This document shows, piece after piece, positions 7,908 through 16,692 of a stretch of 64,000 nucleotides of DNA (positions are counted from its first letter, which is position 1; every line of letters starts with the position of its first letter). The stretch lies in NCBI RefSeq assembly GCF_943372915.1, contig NZ_CALSAN010000010.1, positions 85,817 through 149,816 of the forward strand, in the 5' to 3' direction. The position numbers and the translations under genes were made by a program. The stretch comes from Ferrovibrio terrae_A. Its GTDB lineage: Bacteria; Pseudomonadota; Alphaproteobacteria; Ferrovibrionales; Ferrovibrionaceae. The notes beneath the pieces are model-generated. The model did not search any database, was not told where the DNA came from, and worked only from the letters and a program-made list of their open reading frames with translations.

Positions 7908-8966
7908 ATGAAGACTATGATGAAGACGCTCGCGCTTGCGGGTGTTGTCGCTGTCGGCCTGTCGGGTGCGGCAGTCGCGCAGGATATGCCGAAGACGCCG
8001 CTGAAGGTGGTGGGTGCCTGGGGCAACCTGACCCAGTACAAGAGCTACGAGCAGCCGTTCTGGACCAAGGAGATCACCGAGAAGTCCAAGGGTGCGGTCA
8101 CCGCCGAGATTACCCCGTTCAACGAAATGGGTCTCAAGGGCGCCGAGATTTTCCGCCTGATGCGTCTTGGCGTGATCGATTTCGGCTCTACCGTGCTCGG
8201 CTATGTCGCGGCGGACGATGCCCGCAACGAGGCCGTCGACCTTGCCGGCCTAGCGCCGGATGTCGAAACCGCCCGCAAGGTGTCGGACGCCTACAAGCCG
8301 GTCTATGACAAGTTCTATCGTGAGCGCTTCGGCGTGCAGGTGCTCGGCATCTGGCCCTATTCGGCCCAGGTGCTGTTCTGCAATGGCGAGATCAAGGGCC
8401 TGTCCGACCTCAAGGGCAAGAAGGTGCGCACAGGTAACCGCACGCTGGCTGAATTCGTCGAGGCTTTTGGCGGCACTGGCGTAACGCTGGCCTTCAACGA
8501 GGTCGTGCCTGCCCTGCAGAACAAGGTGGTCGATTGCGCCATCACCGGCACCCTGTCGGGCAACTCTGCCAAGTGGAACGAGGTCTCGACGCATATCTAT
8601 GCCCTGCCGCTCGGCTGGAGCCATGTGATGCATGCGGTCAATATCAAGACCTGGGACAAGCTCGACCCGAAGGTGCGCACGTTCCTGCAGGCTGAGATCA
8701 AGGGCCTGGAAGATCGAATCTGGAAGGCGGCCGCCGAGGAAACTCAGCAGGGCTATGACTGCAACGCCGGCAAGGACAGCTGCACCATGGGCACCAAGGC
8801 CAAGATGACCGTTGTGCCGGTTACCGATGCCGACAAGGCGCTGCTGAAGAAGGCGATGACCGAAACCGTCGTGCCGAAATGGGCCGCCCGCTGTGCCGGC
8901 GACTGCGTCCCGGCCTGGAACGACAGCATCGGCAAGATCGTCGGCATCACCGCCAAGGCCAACTGA
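7908..8966 (+). CDS. TRAP transporter substrate-binding protein, DctP family
   Basis: A 352-residue periplasmic receptor. A Sec signal peptide (MKTMMKTLALAGVVAVGLSG, cleavage near AVA-QD) is followed by the DctP fold, including the ligand-contacting LSDLKGKKVRTGNRTLAEF segment near residue 165. Several cysteines near the C-terminus (CNAGKDSC and CAGDCVP) may form disulfides. GGAGGGG stands 6 bases before the ATG. It is the first of a DctP-DctQ-DctM set; the flanking Pxp genes suggest a 5-oxoproline- or glutamate-like ligand. Confidence 0.9.
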   Translation: MKTMMKTLALAGVVAVGLSGAAVAQDMPKTPLKVVGAWGNLTQYKSYEQPFWTKEITEKSKGAVTAEITPFNEMGLKGAEIFRLMRLGVIDFGSTVLGYVAADDARNEAVDLAGLAPDVETARKVSDAYKPVYDKFYRERFGVQVLGIWPYSAQVLFCNGEIKGLSDLKGKKVRTGNRTLAEFVEAFGGTGVTLAFNEVVPALQNKVVDCAITGTLSGNSAKWNEVSTHIYALPLGWSHVMHAVNIKTWDKLDPKVRTFLQAEIKGLEDRIWKAAAEETQQGYDCNAGKDSCTMGTKAKMTVVPVTDADKALLKKAMTETVVPKWAARCAGDCVPAWNDSIGKIVGITAKAN

Positions 8967-8984
8967 TCCACCTCTCCTCCATGG

Positions 8985-9011
8985 GCGGGGCCGTGTTCTG
9001 CACGGTCCCGC
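8985..9011 (+). terminator. strong intercistronic hairpin between dctP-like and dctQ-like genes
   Basis: GCGGGGCCGTG-TTCTG-CACGGTCCCGC forms an 11-bp stem with one G-U pair and a 5-base loop, 18 bases after the binding-protein stop. The tail (TTACG) is not T-rich, so partial termination or protection of the upstream mRNA 3' end is more likely than full termination. Similar hairpins follow the tctC-like and urtA genes. Confidence 0.65.
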
Positions 9012-9034
9012 TTACGACTATCCGGGGTATTCCA

Positions 9035-9652
9035 ATGATCCTGCTGCTCGATCGCTGGCTCGGCTTTGCCGATCGCCTGTCCCGTTATGCCATCTGGATC
9101 GGCGGCACGCTGGTTCTGGCCTCGGCCATCCTGGTTTCGGTCGACGTTATCCTGCGCAAGCTGTTGCTGGTCTCGCTCGGTGGCGCGGATGAACTGTCCG
9201 GCTATGCCTTCGCCATCGGCACCACCTGGGCCCTGGCCTTCACACTGCTGCGTCGGGCCAATGTGCGCGTCGATGCACTCTATATTCATCTGCCGCGCGT
9301 CATCTGCGCCATACTCGATATTCTTGCCCTGGCCGCCCTGGGGGGCTTCCTTGCACTGCTGACCTGGCAGGCCTGGGATGTGCTGGGCACTTCGCTGGCC
9401 TTCACTGCGCGGGCCACCACACCGCTGCAAACACCGCTTTGGATTCCGCAATCGCTTTGGCTGACTGGCCTGGTGCTGTTCCTTTTCACCATCACACCGT
9501 TGCTGCTGCGCAGCCTGTTTGCGCTGCTCGGCGGCGATCTGGCCAAGGTACGCAGCCTGGCCGGTGCCCGCACGATTGAAGAAGACGCGGCCGACGAAGC
9601 CGCCCATACGGCCACTATCAAACCGGCCGCCAGCCTCAAGCCGCAGGACTGA
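9035..9652 (+). CDS. TRAP transporter small permease, DctQ family
   Basis: A 205-residue inner-membrane protein with four hydrophobic segments (about residues 17-37, 55-75, 95-118 and 138-160) as expected for DctQ. It pairs with the large DctM subunit 3 bases downstream. The longer in-frame reading from 8879 overlaps the dctP coding region and the intercistronic hairpin, so the ATG at 9035 is preferred; its ribosome binding site (CGGGG) is modest. The C-terminal tail is hydrophilic. Confidence 0.87.
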   Translation: MILLLDRWLGFADRLSRYAIWIGGTLVLASAILVSVDVILRKLLLVSLGGADELSGYAFAIGTTWALAFTLLRRANVRVDALYIHLPRVICAILDILALAALGGFLALLTWQAWDVLGTSLAFTARATTPLQTPLWIPQSLWLTGLVLFLFTITPLLLRSLFALLGGDLAKVRSLAGARTIEEDAADEAAHTATIKPAASLKPQD

Positions 9653-9655
9653 CCC

Positions 9656-10939
9656 ATGCTTGGCACAACGCTTTTCCTCCTGCTCGCATTGCTGGCTGCG
9701 GCCCTGCCGGTTGCCGGCGCGCTCGGCATGCTCGGCCTGCTGCTCGACAAGCTCTATTCCAAGATGCCGCTCAGCCTAGCCTTGGGCGAAGTGGCCTGGT
9801 CGTCGTCGAAAGACTTCCTGCTGGTTTCGATTCCGATGTTCATCCTGCTGGGTGAGATTCTGCTGCGGGCCGGCGTTGCCGAACGCATGTACGGCGCCAT
9901 GGTGAAGTGGCTGTCGTGGATTCCGGGCGGCCTGATGCATTCCAACATCGGGGCCTGTGCGATCTTTGCTGCCACCTCGGGCTCGTCCGTGGCTACGGCC
10001 GCCACGGTCGGTACCGTGGCTTTGCCGCTGGTGAAAAAGCATGGTTACAACGAACGCCTGTTTCTGGGTACGCTGGCGGCCGGCGGCACCTTGGGCATCC
10101 TGATTCCGCCGTCGATCAACATGATCATTTATGCCGTGCTGACCGATACATCGATCCCGAAGCTGTATCTTGCCGGTATCATTCCCGGTCTTGGCCTGGC
10201 AGGCCTGTTCATGCTGATGGTTGCTGTCTTCTGTCTGGTCAAACCGGAATGGGGTGGCAAGACGGTGTCGGTCGGCTGGGGCGAGCGCTTTGCCAGCCTG
10301 GTCGACCTGCTGCCGCCACTGGGCATTTTCCTGGTCGTGGTCGGTTCGATCTATGCCGGTCTGGCAACCCCCACCGAGGCCGCCTCGCTTGGCGTCGTTG
10401 CGGCACTGGGTCTGGCCGCGGCTTACGGACGGCTATCCATCGCCATGCTGAAAGAGGTGATGGAAAACACCATGCGCACCACGGCGATGGTCATGCTGAT
10501 CATCGTGGCCGCCTATTTCCTCAACTTCATCATCTCGGCGATCGGCCTCACCACCATGCTCACCGACTATATCGCGGGCCTCGGCCTGTCGAAATTCCAG
10601 ATGCTGGTGGCCATCGTGATCTTTTATCTGATCCTGGGCTGCTTCATGGAAACACTGTCCATGATGATCACGACGATCCCGATCGTGGCGCCGGTGATGT
10701 TCGGCCTCGGGTTTGACCCGATCTGGTTTGGCATTATCATCATTATCCTGATCGAGATGGCGCTGATCACCCCGCCTGTCGGGTTGAATCTCTTTGTCGT
10801 GCAGTCGCTGCGCAAGCATGGCACACTGAACGATGTGATCATCGGTTCGGCGCCATTTGTCGTGATCATGGTTCTGCTGATTGCCCTGCTGACGCTTTTC
10901 CCCGGTATTGCTCTCTGGCTGCCCACCACCTTCGGCTAA
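9656..10939 (+). CDS. TRAP transporter large permease, DctM family
   Basis: A 427-residue integral membrane protein with about a dozen hydrophobic segments and typical DctM signatures such as FMLIGEIL-like FILLGEILLRAG (near 62), SGSSVATAATVG (near 108), GTLGILIPPSINMIIYA (near 143) and ITPPVGLNLFVVQS (near 370). It forms the sodium-coupled transport channel with the small permease. It starts 3 bases after the dctQ-like stop, so the two are surely co-transcribed. Confidence 0.93.
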   Translation: MLGTTLFLLLALLAAALPVAGALGMLGLLLDKLYSKMPLSLALGEVAWSSSKDFLLVSIPMFILLGEILLRAGVAERMYGAMVKWLSWIPGGLMHSNIGACAIFAATSGSSVATAATVGTVALPLVKKHGYNERLFLGTLAAGGTLGILIPPSINMIIYAVLTDTSIPKLYLAGIIPGLGLAGLFMLMVAVFCLVKPEWGGKTVSVGWGERFASLVDLLPPLGIFLVVVGSIYAGLATPTEAASLGVVAALGLAAAYGRLSIAMLKEVMENTMRTTAMVMLIIVAAYFLNFIISAIGLTTMLTDYIAGLGLSKFQMLVAIVIFYLILGCFMETLSMMITTIPIVAPVMFGLGFDPIWFGIIIIILIEMALITPPVGLNLFVVQSLRKHGTLNDVIIGSAPFVVIMVLLIALLTLFPGIALWLPTTFG

Positions 10940-10951
10940 GTCAAAGGATTC

Positions 10952-11638
10952 ATGGATATGCTGACCTTCGACCGTTTCTGGCAGGATCGCCGCGACCGCG
11001 TTTCCGTGCAGATCGATACCCTGATTGTTGCGGGCTGGGCCGGCCGCGATGCCCATGCCATTGAGCACCATATCGAGGAACTGGCTGCCATTGGCGTGCC
11101 GCGCCCCTCCTCGGTGCCGCTGTTCTACCGCATCGGCACTGGCCAGCTGATGCAGACCACACACCTGCAGGTGCTGGGCCCCGATACCTCGGGCGAGGTC
11201 GAGCCCGTGGTGGTTTCGCTGGCGGATGGCCTCTGGGTCACGGTCGGTTCCGACCATACTGATCGCAAGGCCGAGTCCATGGGCGTCGCTCTGTCGAAGC
11301 AGCTCTGCTCGAAAGTGCTCGGCAACGGCCTGTGGCGTTACGAAGAGGTGCTGCCGCACTGGGACAGCCTGATCCTGCGTGCCTGGGCCACCATCGACGG
11401 CCAGCGCGTGCTGTACCAGGAAGGGCCGGTCTCCGGTCTGCGCAGTCCGGCCGATCTGATGCAGCGCTACAGCAATGCCGCCACCCTGCCGCCCGGCAGC
11501 CTGATGTTCGGCGGCACCATCGGCGCCATCGGCGGCATCCGGGCCGGTAGCCGGTTCGAGATGGAACTGGAAGACCCGGTGCTCAAGCGCAAACTCAATC
11601 ATGCCTACGATATCGAGGCTTTGCCGGTTGTCGCCTGA
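10952..11638 (+). CDS. DUF2848 family protein
   Basis: A 228-residue protein of the DUF2848 family, whose fold is related to fumarylacetoacetate hydrolase-type enzymes. Conserved stretches seen are HIEELAAIGVPRPSSVPLFYRI near residue 31, GSDHTDRKAE near 104 and MFGGTIGAIGG near 187. No reaction is established for the family. It starts 12 bases after the dctM stop and 24 bases before pxpB, so it is part of the same unit and may act on the transported compound or its ring form. Confidence 0.78.
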   Translation: MDMLTFDRFWQDRRDRVSVQIDTLIVAGWAGRDAHAIEHHIEELAAIGVPRPSSVPLFYRIGTGQLMQTTHLQVLGPDTSGEVEPVVVSLADGLWVTVGSDHTDRKAESMGVALSKQLCSKVLGNGLWRYEEVLPHWDSLILRAWATIDGQRVLYQEGPVSGLRSPADLMQRYSNAATLPPGSLMFGGTIGAIGGIRAGSRFEMELEDPVLKRKLNHAYDIEALPVVA

Positions 11639-11662
11639 TCGGCGCCATTCTATGACTGCGGT

Positions 11663-12391
11663 ATGAGCGCCTATCCCCAGATTCGGTCTTTCGGCGATAC
11701 CGGTTTCAGCGTCGAATTCGGCGATGGCATCGACCGCGGCGTCAATGCCATGGTGATGGCGCTGCATGCCGCGCTGGGCGAGGTGAAGCCGGTGGGTTTG
11801 GTCGAAACCATTCCGTCCTTCCGCGCCCTGCTGGTGCAGTATGACCCCCTGGCGACATCGCGGGCTGATCTTGAGGCGCAGGTGCGTGGCCTGCTGGACG
11901 GGCTGAAACCGCAGCAGCGCGCCGGGCGGCTCTGGCGTCTGCCGGTCTGCTATGCCGCCGAATTTGGGCCCGATCTGAATGAAGTGGCCGAACGCTGCAA
12001 GCTGACGCCGGATCAGGTAGTCGGCATTCATACCGGCGGGCGGTTCTTTGTCTACATGCTCGGTTTCATGCCTGGTCTCGCCTATATGGGCGGCCTGGAT
12101 GCGGCGCTGCATCTGCCGCGACGCAGTTCGCCGCGCACCAAGGTGCCGCAGGGCTCGGTCGCCATCGCCGAATCAATGACCACCATTTACCCGTGGGAAA
12201 GCCCCGGCGGCTGGCATCTGCTGGGTCGCACGCCCCTGCGCCTGTTCGATGCCGCCCGGCCCGAGCCGATCCTGCTCGCCGCTGGCGACGAGGTCACCTA
12301 TTTCGCCATCTCCACCGGTGACTATGCCGCCATGCTGGCGCAGGTGGAGCAGGGAGCCTTTGATTATGCAGCGCTCAGGGTGAAGGCATGA
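11663..12391 (+). CDS. pxpB: 5-oxoprolinase subunit PxpB (KipI-type)
   Basis: A 242-residue protein of the allophanate hydrolase subunit 1 / PxpB family, with the hallmark GFMPGLAYMGGLD (near 134), PRTKVPQGSVAIAESMTTIYP (near 155) and ESPGGWHLLGRTP (near 177). With PxpA and PxpC it forms the ATP-dependent prokaryotic 5-oxoprolinase that opens 5-oxoproline to glutamate. Its stop overlaps the pxpC start (ATGA). Confidence 0.9.
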   Translation: MSAYPQIRSFGDTGFSVEFGDGIDRGVNAMVMALHAALGEVKPVGLVETIPSFRALLVQYDPLATSRADLEAQVRGLLDGLKPQQRAGRLWRLPVCYAAEFGPDLNEVAERCKLTPDQVVGIHTGGRFFVYMLGFMPGLAYMGGLDAALHLPRRSSPRTKVPQGSVAIAESMTTIYPWESPGGWHLLGRTPLRLFDAARPEPILLAAGDEVTYFAISTGDYAAMLAQVEQGAFDYAALRVKA

Positions 12392-13431
12392 GCGCCGGCT
12401 TCCTCGAAGTTGTGGCGCCCGGCCTGATGACCTCGGTGCAGGATCTCGGCCGCTTCGGTGCGCAGGCACTCGGCATGCCGGTGGCCGGTGCCACCGATCC
12501 GCTGGCGCTGCGCCTGGCCAATGCCGTGCTGGGTAATCCCGCAGGCATGGCGGCGCTGGAAATCGGCTATCTCGGCCCCGCGCTGGTGGCGGCGGCCGAT
12601 GGCGTACGTGTCGTGCTGGGCGGCAAGGCGAAGCTGACCGTGCAGCCGGCCGATGGCGGCGAGGCGCGCAGCGCAAAGCCCTGGCGCTCGCTGCTGCTCA
12701 GGCGCGGTGACAAGCTCACCATCGGTACGGTGGAAGACGGTGCCATTGCCTATCTGGCGGTGGCCGGCGGCTTCGCGATCCAGCCCTTCATGGGCAGCCT
12801 GTCGACCTATATGCGCTCGGGGCTCGGCGGCTTCGAGGGCCGTGCGCTGAAAGCTGGTGACAGACTGCCGCTCAACATGGCGGCTGCCGACGGTGACGAA
12901 CGCGAAGCGGTGGACGGCATCGATTACGGCGGCGGACCCATCCGTGTCGTGCTCGGCCCGCAGGAAGATCGCTTCACGCCCAAGGGTATCGAAACCTTCC
13001 TTGCTGCCACCTATGCCGTGACCAAGGAAGCTGACCGCATGGGCATCCGCCTTGAGGGCGAGGTGATCGAGCATGTGCGTGGCGCCGATATCGCCTCCGA
13101 AGGCGTCGTCACCGGCTCGATCCAGGTGCCGGGCAACGGCCAGCCGATCATCCTGATGGCCGACCGTCAGACCACCGGCGGCTATACCAAGATCGCCACC
13201 GTGATCTCAGCCGACCTGCCGCGCATCGGCCGTATGAAGCCGGGCGACATGCTGCAATTTGCCGCTGTCACGGTGGCAGAGGCCGAGGCGGCGCGCCGGG
13301 CGCAGGAACAGGCTTTGCGCCGACTGATCGAGGGCATCCGCACGGCATTGCCCGATGTCTATCTCGACCTGAACGCGCTATATACGCAGAACCTGATCAG
13401 CGGGGCGGTAGATGCGCCGAGTGGATATTAG
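12388..13431 (+). CDS. pxpC: 5-oxoprolinase subunit PxpC (biotin-dependent carboxyltransferase family, KipA-type)
   Basis: A 347-residue protein of the allophanate hydrolase subunit 2 / PxpC family: GLMTSVQDLGRFGAQALGMP near residue 12, GPQEDRFTPKGIETFL near 190 and the MADRQTTGGYTKIATVI stretch near 255. It starts inside the pxpB stop, as usual for a pair that forms one complex. No biotin-attachment motif is present, as expected for PxpC. Confidence 0.9.
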   Translation: MSAGFLEVVAPGLMTSVQDLGRFGAQALGMPVAGATDPLALRLANAVLGNPAGMAALEIGYLGPALVAAADGVRVVLGGKAKLTVQPADGGEARSAKPWRSLLLRRGDKLTIGTVEDGAIAYLAVAGGFAIQPFMGSLSTYMRSGLGGFEGRALKAGDRLPLNMAAADGDEREAVDGIDYGGGPIRVVLGPQEDRFTPKGIETFLAATYAVTKEADRMGIRLEGEVIEHVRGADIASEGVVTGSIQVPGNGQPIILMADRQTTGGYTKIATVISADLPRIGRMKPGDMLQFAAVTVAEAEAARRAQEQALRRLIEGIRTALPDVYLDLNALYTQNLISGAVDAPSGY

Positions 13432-13449
13432 ATTGGGCGGAGACTGGCG

Positions 13450-14223
13450 ATGACCGTGAAAACCAACCTGAATAGCGATCTTGGCGAAAGCTTCGGCGCC
13501 TGGACCATGGGCGACGACGCGGCAATGCTGGCTGTCGTCGGCACCGCCAATGTTGCCTGCGGTTTCCATGCCGGCGACTGGAGCGTGATGCAGGCCACGG
13601 TGGCGGAAGCTGTGAAGAACGGCGTCTCCATCGGCGCGCATCCCTCCTATCCCGACCTGCAGGGCTTTGGCCGCCGGCCGATGACCATGAGCACCAAGGA
13701 AGTCGAAGCGCTGATGGCCTACCAGATCGGCGCGCTGATGGGCGTGGCGGCGACCAGGGGCGGCAAGGTCACCCATGTGAAGCCGCACGGCGCCATCAAC
13801 AACAAGGCCGCCACCGACATGGACCTCGCCCTGGCGCTGGCGCGCGGCATCGCCGGTGTGTCGAAAGATCTGATCTTCCTGGCACCGGCCGGTTCGGCCA
13901 TGGTGGCGGCCGCGGCCAAGGCCAACCTGCCGGTGGCGCAGGAAGTGTTTGCCGATCGCAACTACGATGATGACGGCAACCTGGTGCCGCGCGGCCAGCC
14001 GCATGCCATGGTGCATGACAATGACGAGGCGTTGCGCAACGTGCTGCGCATGGTGCAGGAGCGCGCTATTGTCTCGGTCAGCGGCAAGCGTATCCCCTGC
14101 AACGTCGACTCGATCTGCGTGCATGGCGACAGCGCCGGGGCCGTCTCGATGGCGCGCCATATCCGTGCCGGGCTGGAACTGGCCGGGGTGAAGCTGGTCA
14201 CCCTGCCCGAGATGGTGGGCTAG
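13450..14223 (+). CDS. pxpA: 5-oxoprolinase subunit PxpA (LamB/YcsF family)
   Basis: A 257-residue LamB/YcsF protein with the conserved LNSDLGESFGAW at the N-terminus, ANVACGFHAGD near 33, SIGAHPSYPDLQGFGRR near 59, HVKPHGAINN near 105 and the C-terminal ICVHGDS. It completes the PxpABC 5-oxoprolinase, here in the order B-C-A. It lies 18 bases after pxpC and ends the unit; no obvious terminator follows. Confidence 0.92.
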   Translation: MTVKTNLNSDLGESFGAWTMGDDAAMLAVVGTANVACGFHAGDWSVMQATVAEAVKNGVSIGAHPSYPDLQGFGRRPMTMSTKEVEALMAYQIGALMGVAATRGGKVTHVKPHGAINNKAATDMDLALALARGIAGVSKDLIFLAPAGSAMVAAAAKANLPVAQEVFADRNYDDDGNLVPRGQPHAMVHDNDEALRNVLRMVQERAIVSVSGKRIPCNVDSICVHGDSAGAVSMARHIRAGLELAGVKLVTLPEMVG

Positions 14224-14281
14224 GCCCGCCGCTTGACGTGGCCCCCCGCGCCCCGGCAAGACTGGCTCAGGGGAGTGCCTG

Positions 14282-14932
14282 ATGCCGAAGCCGAAGACCG
14301 ATAAATCCGATACCAAACGCACCCGCCAGCCGGATGTGACGCGGCGCAACATCCTGGATGCCGCCCTGGTCGAGTTCGCCGCCAAGGGCCTGTCGGGCGC
14401 CAGGGTCGACGAGATCGCCGCGCGCTCAGGCTCCAACAAGCGCATGATTTACGAGTATTTCGGCAACAAGGACGGACTGTGGCTGACCGTGCTGGAGCGC
14501 GCCTATGAGCGCATGCGCGAGGAAGAGCATGCCATCGATGTCGCCCGCATGTCGCCGGTCGAAGGCATGCGTTATCTGATGGAGTTCAATTTCAAATTCT
14601 GCTCGCGCAATCCGGAATTCATTGCGCTGCTGAATGCCGAGAATCTGCACAAGGCCAGTTTCCTCAAGAACTCGAAGAAAATCCGTGAGTTGTACACGCC
14701 GCTGCTGGTGGTGATCACCGATTTGCTGCAGCGCGGCCAGCGCGAGGGCGTGTTCCGCAAGAATGTCGATCCGGTCGAGTTGTACACCACCATTGCAGCA
14801 CTCGGATTTTTCTACTTTTCCAACATCCATACGCTCTCGACCATTTTCGGTCGCAACCTGCTCAGCCCGAAGCAGCAGAAAGTGCGTCTCGACCACTCCA
14901 TCGCGGTGGTGCTCGGCTACCTGCGACCCTGA
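14282..14932 (+). CDS. TetR-family regulator of the TTT transporter and sugar-catabolic operon
   Basis: A 216-residue TetR-family repressor: helix-turn-helix at about residues 21-65 (RRNILDAALVEFAAKGLSGA, then VDEIAARSGSNKRMIYEYFGNK) and a helical ligand-binding domain with the TetR_C-type SRNPEFIALLNAENL stretch. The basic N-terminus (KPKTDKSDTKRTR) is common in this subfamily. The GTAAC-N6-GTTAC palindromes at 14955 and 18259 are its probable operators, making it the local regulator of the TctCBA-like transporter and the downstream catabolic genes. Confidence 0.9.
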   Translation: MPKPKTDKSDTKRTRQPDVTRRNILDAALVEFAAKGLSGARVDEIAARSGSNKRMIYEYFGNKDGLWLTVLERAYERMREEEHAIDVARMSPVEGMRYLMEFNFKFCSRNPEFIALLNAENLHKASFLKNSKKIRELYTPLLVVITDLLQRGQREGVFRKNVDPVELYTTIAALGFFYFSNIHTLSTIFGRNLLSPKQQKVRLDHSIAVVLGYLRP

Positions 14933-14954
14933 TCATGGCCGAAAGTCGAATTTC

Positions 14955-14970
14955 GTAACTGGTCAGTTAC
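14955..14970. promoter_or_regulatory. TetR operator 1, upstream of the TctCBA-like transporter
   Basis: GTAACT-GGTC-AGTTAC is a perfect palindrome followed by TTCT. A near copy, also followed by TTCT, precedes the catabolic operon at 18259. It lies 23 bases after the TetR stop and 7 bases upstream of a TTGACA hexamer at 14978-14983 that may be the transporter -35 element. Confidence 0.75.
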
Positions 14971-14989
14971 TTCTCCGTTGACAAGCCGG

Positions 14990-15010
14990 CCCAGCATCGG
15001 AAATGCTGGG
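14990..15010 (+). other. hairpin in the leader of the tctC-like gene
   Basis: CCCAGCAT-CGGAA-ATGCTGGG is a perfect 8-bp stem with a 5-base loop, 44 bases before the tctC-like ATG. There is no T-run, so it is more likely a 5' leader stem or overlaps the promoter than a terminator for the TetR gene. Confidence 0.4.
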
Positions 15011-15054
15011 CGGATAACAAGGATCGCGACGATCCATAAACGGAGGAGACCGCC

Positions 15055-16074
15055 ATGCAAGGCAAGCTTGCTATTCGTACAGCTGTGGCCGCTTTTGTGC
15101 TGGGTACCCTGGGCCTCGCCGCCCAGCCGGCCACCGCCCAGCAGTGGAAGCCGACCAAGCCGATCACCATCATCGTGCCCTGGGCGGCCGGCGGTTCGAC
15201 CGACCAGGTGATCCGCGTCACCGCGGCCGAACTGGAAAAGGAACTCGGCCAGAAGATCGTCGTGGTGAACCAGCCCGGCGCTTCGGGCTCGATCGGCACC
15301 AAGGGCGCCATGGAAGCCCCCAAGGACGGCTATACCTGGGCCTCGGGCGCCGCCAAGGATATCGGCACCTATGCCGTGTCGGGCCTGCTCGATACCAAGA
15401 TGGCGGACTGGAATTTCTACCTCACGGTTGCCAACCAGTCGGTGGTCAGCGTCAACGCCAATTCGCCCTACAAGACGGTGGCTGAGCTGATTGCGGCCAT
15501 GAAGGCGAAGCCCGGCCAGATCACAATTGCCACCGCCGGTGTGAACTCTTCGGGCCATTTCGGCTCCGAAGCCTTGGCCCGTGCGGCGGGCGTCACCTAC
15601 AAGCACGTGACCTATGATGGTGGCAATCCGGCGGTGATCGCCACCGTCTCGGGTGAAACCGAGGTCACCACCCAGCTCGGTGTCGAGCAGGTGGAAATGA
15701 TCCGTGGCAAGCGCCTGCGGGCCCTTGCCGTGTTGGCCGACAAGCCGCTGGAAGTCGAGGGTATGGCGGCGATCGAGCCGATCACCAAGACCATCCCCAG
15801 CTTCCGCACCGAAGCCAACTATTTCGGCATCTTCGTGCCCAAGGGTGTGCCGGCGGAAGTGACCGCCACGCTCGACAAGATCTGGGCGGAAAAGATGAAG
15901 ACCAACGCCGCGCTGAAGAAGTATTCGGCCGAGAAGGGCGCACTCTTCGGTCCTGAGCATGGCGAGGCAGCCAAGAAGGCGGCTTTCCCGGCGATCCAGG
16001 GCGCTGCCTGGATTCTGCAGGAAGGCGGCAAGGCCAAGGTTTCGCCCGACACGCTGGGCATTCCGAAGCCGTAA
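15055..16074 (+). CDS. tripartite tricarboxylate transporter (TTT) substrate-binding protein, TctC/Bug family
   Basis: A 339-residue periplasmic receptor with a signal peptide of about 31 residues (cleavage after PATA-QQ) and the Bug-family landmarks KPITIIVPWAAGGSTDQ near residue 37, VVNQPGASGSIGTKG near 74 and PYKTVAELIAAMKAKPGQ near 138. GGAGGAG stands 6 bases before the ATG. It is the first gene of TctC-TctB-TctA and is followed by a strong hairpin. The TetR-linked sugar-type catabolic genes suggest its ligand is their substrate, possibly an acidic carbohydrate. Confidence 0.92.
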   Translation: MQGKLAIRTAVAAFVLGTLGLAAQPATAQQWKPTKPITIIVPWAAGGSTDQVIRVTAAELEKELGQKIVVVNQPGASGSIGTKGAMEAPKDGYTWASGAAKDIGTYAVSGLLDTKMADWNFYLTVANQSVVSVNANSPYKTVAELIAAMKAKPGQITIATAGVNSSGHFGSEALARAAGVTYKHVTYDGGNPAVIATVSGETEVTTQLGVEQVEMIRGKRLRALAVLADKPLEVEGMAAIEPITKTIPSFRTEANYFGIFVPKGVPAEVTATLDKIWAEKMKTNAALKKYSAEKGALFGPEHGEAAKKAAFPAIQGAAWILQEGGKAKVSPDTLGIPKP

Positions 16075-16090
16075 GCATCTCCAACCACGA

Positions 16091-16133
16091 CGGCCGCCTG
16101 GCTTCAGTAAAGCCGGGCGGCCGATTTTCTTTC
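16091..16133 (+). terminator. rho-independent terminator/attenuator between tctC-like and tctB-like genes
   Basis: CGGCCGCCTGGCTT pairs with AAGCCGGGCGGCCG (14 bp including one G-U) around the loop CAGTA and is followed by ATTTTCTTT. It lies 16 bases after the binding-protein stop and 13 bases before tctB. Partial termination here would yield excess binding protein over permease. Confidence 0.85.
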
Positions 16134-16146
16134 AGGAGTACATGGC

Positions 16147-16680
16147 ATGGATGACAGTCAGGCCACAGGTCTTCCCGCAGAGGAAAACGTTTCGCCGCGG
16201 GCGGATTTCTGGTCCAGCTTCATCTGGATCGGGCTCGGCATCGCCATGCTGTGGATGAGCCTGAATATGGACCGGCTCGAACGCTTCCAGGCCAGCATCT
16301 ACACCGCGCCTGGCCTGGTGCCCGGCCTGCTGGGCATTGCCATTGCTCTGATGGGCGTCATCCTGCTGGTGCGTGCGGTCAATGCCGGGGCGCTGCGGCC
16401 ACGTGCGCGCAAGCCGCTGGTGCTGGCCCAGCACTGGCGCCTGATCTTCAGTCTCAGCCTGTCGCTGATCTATGCCCTGATCATTGTCGCTAGTGCTTTG
16501 CCCTTCTGGCTGGTGACGGCGGTTTACGTCACGATCTTCGTCATCGTTTTTCAGTATGCCGAGCGACGCGCCAAGGCGCAGGTGCCACGCGGCATTGCCG
16601 TGGCGGTGGTGCATGGCCTGCTGGCTGGTGTGCTGATCCAGTATGTGTTCGAAGAATTGTTCCTGGTCCGCTTGCCGTAA
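16147..16680 (+). CDS. TTT transporter small permease, TctB family
   Basis: A 177-residue membrane protein with four hydrophobic stretches (about residues 22-42, 53-73, 100-120 and 123-140 with a further C-terminal helix) matching TctB. AGGAG lies upstream. It stands 12 bases before the TctA gene; TctB is the poorly conserved accessory subunit, so the call leans on context as well as topology. Confidence 0.85.
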   Translation: MDDSQATGLPAEENVSPRADFWSSFIWIGLGIAMLWMSLNMDRLERFQASIYTAPGLVPGLLGIAIALMGVILLVRAVNAGALRPRARKPLVLAQHWRLIFSLSLSLIYALIIVASALPFWLVTAVYVTIFVIVFQYAERRAKAQVPRGIAVAVVHGLLAGVLIQYVFEELFLVRLP

Positions 16681-16692
16681 GGGCGAATTCCC

